Of a stretch of 16,135 nt of DNA, positions 14,731 to 16,135 are shown piece by piece. Origin of the DNA: GYS-P2D sp964414425 (GTDB lineage Bacteria; Bacteroidota; Bacteroidia; Chitinophagales; Saprospiraceae); the NCBI GenBank assembly GCA_964414425.1, contig CAYPWL010000058.1, positions 1 to 16,135 on the forward strand, written 5' to 3'. The notes below the pieces were generated by a model that searched no databases, was not told the DNA's origin, and saw only the letters and a list, made by a program, of their open reading frames with translations. The position numbers and the translations under genes were made by a program. The first letter of the stretch is position 1. Each line of letters opens with the position of its first letter.

Positions 14731-16135
14731 ATGTCATATGCTCTCAACGAAAATATCATAGCGCTCGCCACTCCTACAGGCATTGGAGCCATAGGGGTCA
14801 TCCGTATGTCGGGGCCTGATGTCATCAACATCTGTAATCGATTCTTTGTAGGGCGTGATCTGACCCAGGTAGACGGACATACTGTCCACTTCGGCAAACT
14901 TATAAATGAGCATAACAAGATCTTAGACGAATGTCTTGCTACTATATTCAGAGCTCCTCGAAGCTATACTAAAGAAGATAGCGTCGAAATTTCTTGCCAT
15001 GGGTCAGCCTATATTATAGATCAAATCATTCAACTATTTGTACGCAATGGAGTCCGAATGGCCGAACCAGGGGAGTTTACCATGCGAGCCTTTCTCAATG
15101 GCCAACTGGACCTATCGCAGGCTGAGGCTGTTGCAGACTTGATTGCTTCTGAAAATGAGGCGACTCACGAGATCGCTATGAATCAGATGCGTGGAGGGTT
15201 CTCCGATGAGATCCAAAAATTGCGCGAAGAATTAATCGAGTTCGCAAGTCTGATAGAGTTAGAATTAGACTTTGGCGAAGAAGATGTGGAGTTTGCAGAT
15301 CGCACTAAACTCACCACCCTCGTTGATAAGATCAAGGTTGTCATCTCAAAGCTCATCCATTCCTTTCAATTAGGGAACGTCATCAAAAATGGCGTCTCCA
15401 CAGTAATAGCTGGGCGACCCAATGCTGGCAAGTCTACCCTACTAAATGCACTCCTCAATGAAGAGAGAGCAATTGTATCCAAAATACCAGGTACCACCAG
15501 AGATACCATAGAGGAAGGTCTCAATATAAATGGCATCAACTTTAGGTTGATTGACACAGCAGGCATCCGCCGTGCCCAAGATGAAATCGAAAAAATCGGT
15601 GTGGAGCGTACCATCGAAAAGATAGCACAGTCGACCCTGGTGATATATGTATTTGATGTGATCGCCACTTCGCCTGAAGACTTATGGGATGATGTAGATC
15701 GATTCCTCCAAGGAAGTCAAGCCATTACTGCTAAGAGTAAGCAGATATTCATCGGTAACAAGATGGACCTCAATCCATATACCCGTCCCGAAGACTACTA
15801 CTCAGAAGGCTTGATATCCTGCGACAACCTAATCACCGCCTCTGCTAAAAACAAGATGAATATCGACTATATCAAGGAGCGACTATATACAATGGTAATA
15901 GATGATCCAACTCTATTAGATCAGACCGTCGTGACTAATAACAGACACTATGAGGCTCTTAATAATGCATATGAGGCATTATCTCAAGTTCTCAATGGCT
16001 TGACAGAAGGCATGTCTGGAGACTTGATAGCGCTCGATATCCGCCAAGCCCTCCATCATCTAGGCCTCATCACAGGTGAGATCAGCACTGATGACCTACT
16101 GGAGAGCATCTTTAGCTCGTTCTGTATTGGGAAGT
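14731..16135 (+). CDS. mnmE: tRNA uridine-5-carboxymethylaminomethyl modification GTPase MnmE (last two stop bases outside window)
   Basis: MnmE, with MnmG, installs the carboxymethylaminomethyl group on the wobble uridine U34 of certain tRNAs in the cytoplasm. The sequence holds 468 codons from ATG 14731. The N-terminal formyl-tetrahydrofolate-binding domain is visible (LATPTGIGAIGVIRMSG, EFTMRAFLNGQLDLSQAEAV). The G domain has G1 GRPNAGKS (228-235), G2 TTRD (255-258), G3 DTAG (275-278) and G4 NKMD (343-346). The C-terminus ends FCIGK with Cys 465, the conserved terminal motif. After Lys 468 one T remains, so the window most likely cuts the stop codon and not the protein. The predicted start has almost no leader behind a TAnnTTTG-like string (14719-14726). 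Confidence 0.97.
   Translation, partial: MSYALNENIIALATPTGIGAIGVIRMSGPDVINICNRFFVGRDLTQVDGHTVHFGKLINEHNKILDECLATIFRAPRSYTKEDSVEISCHGSAYIIDQIIQLFVRNGVRMAEPGEFTMRAFLNGQLDLSQAEAVADLIASENEATHEIAMNQMRGGFSDEIQKLREELIEFASLIELELDFGEEDVEFADRTKLTTLVDKIKVVISKLIHSFQLGNVIKNGVSTVIAGRPNAGKSTLLNALLNEERAIVSKIPGTTRDTIEEGLNINGINFRLIDTAGIRRAQDEIEKIGVERTIEKIAQSTLVIYVFDVIATSPEDLWDDVDRFLQGSQAITAKSKQIFIGNKMDLNPYTRPEDYYSEGLISCDNLITASAKNKMNIDYIKERLYTMVIDDPTLLDQTVVTNNRHYEALNNAYEALSQVLNGLTEGMSGDLIALDIRQALHHLGLITGEISTDDLLESIFSSFCIGK

Overview
The window looks like a contig joint from a member of the Bacteroidota, probably a Saprospiria- or Cytophagia-like marine or sludge lineage. This rests on three things. There are both kinds of type IX secretion (T9SS) C-terminal sorting domains: type A in the first gene and a CHU_C/type B domain in the gene at 3927. 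There are many short-signal lipoproteins and SprB/PKD-like surface repeats. Several good starts lack a Shine-Dalgarno sequence. The order or genus is inference.

Layout. 86-1180 (-): secreted protein with an intramolecular chaperone (S74-type) domain and a T9SS tail. 1181-2296: more than 1.1 kb without a credible gene, rich in inverted repeats. It holds a long dyad upstream of the S74 gene, a 73-bp element with IS3-like inverted ends, a run of unrelated hairpins, a tandem array of 33-bp hairpin repeats broken by exactly 100 Ns, and a 10-bp tandem repeat just before menA. 2297-3202 (+): menA (menaquinone synthesis), convergent with a Uma2-family nuclease-fold protein (3223-3801, -). 3927-7690 (+): a large T9SS type B surface protein, a HupE/UreJ-like membrane protein 13 nt behind it, and an LVIVD-repeat lipoprotein. 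7807-9501 (+): DUF2207 membrane protein with a glycine-rich tail. 9510-10649 (-): lipoprotein resembling Cip1/glucuronan-lyase jelly rolls. 10717-11384 (-) and 11463-12449 (+): molybdenum cofactor genes moaE, moaD and, divergent, moaA. 12556-13752 (+): AAA/DUF4143 ATPase. 13778-14545 (-): small lipoprotein. 14731 to the end (+): mnmE (tRNA U34 modification GTPase), complete except for the last two bases of its stop codon.

How the genes relate. The only clear pathway cluster is moaE-moaD/moaA: MoaA starts cyclic pyranopterin monophosphate formation, and MoaD plus MoaE form molybdopterin synthase; moaC is not in the window. menA and mnmE are single housekeeping genes. The rest mostly serve the cell surface. 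I see no convincing complete new multi-gene system. The least explained part is the non-coding 1.26-2.26 kb stretch, whose true length is unknown because the assembly broke inside the repeat array.
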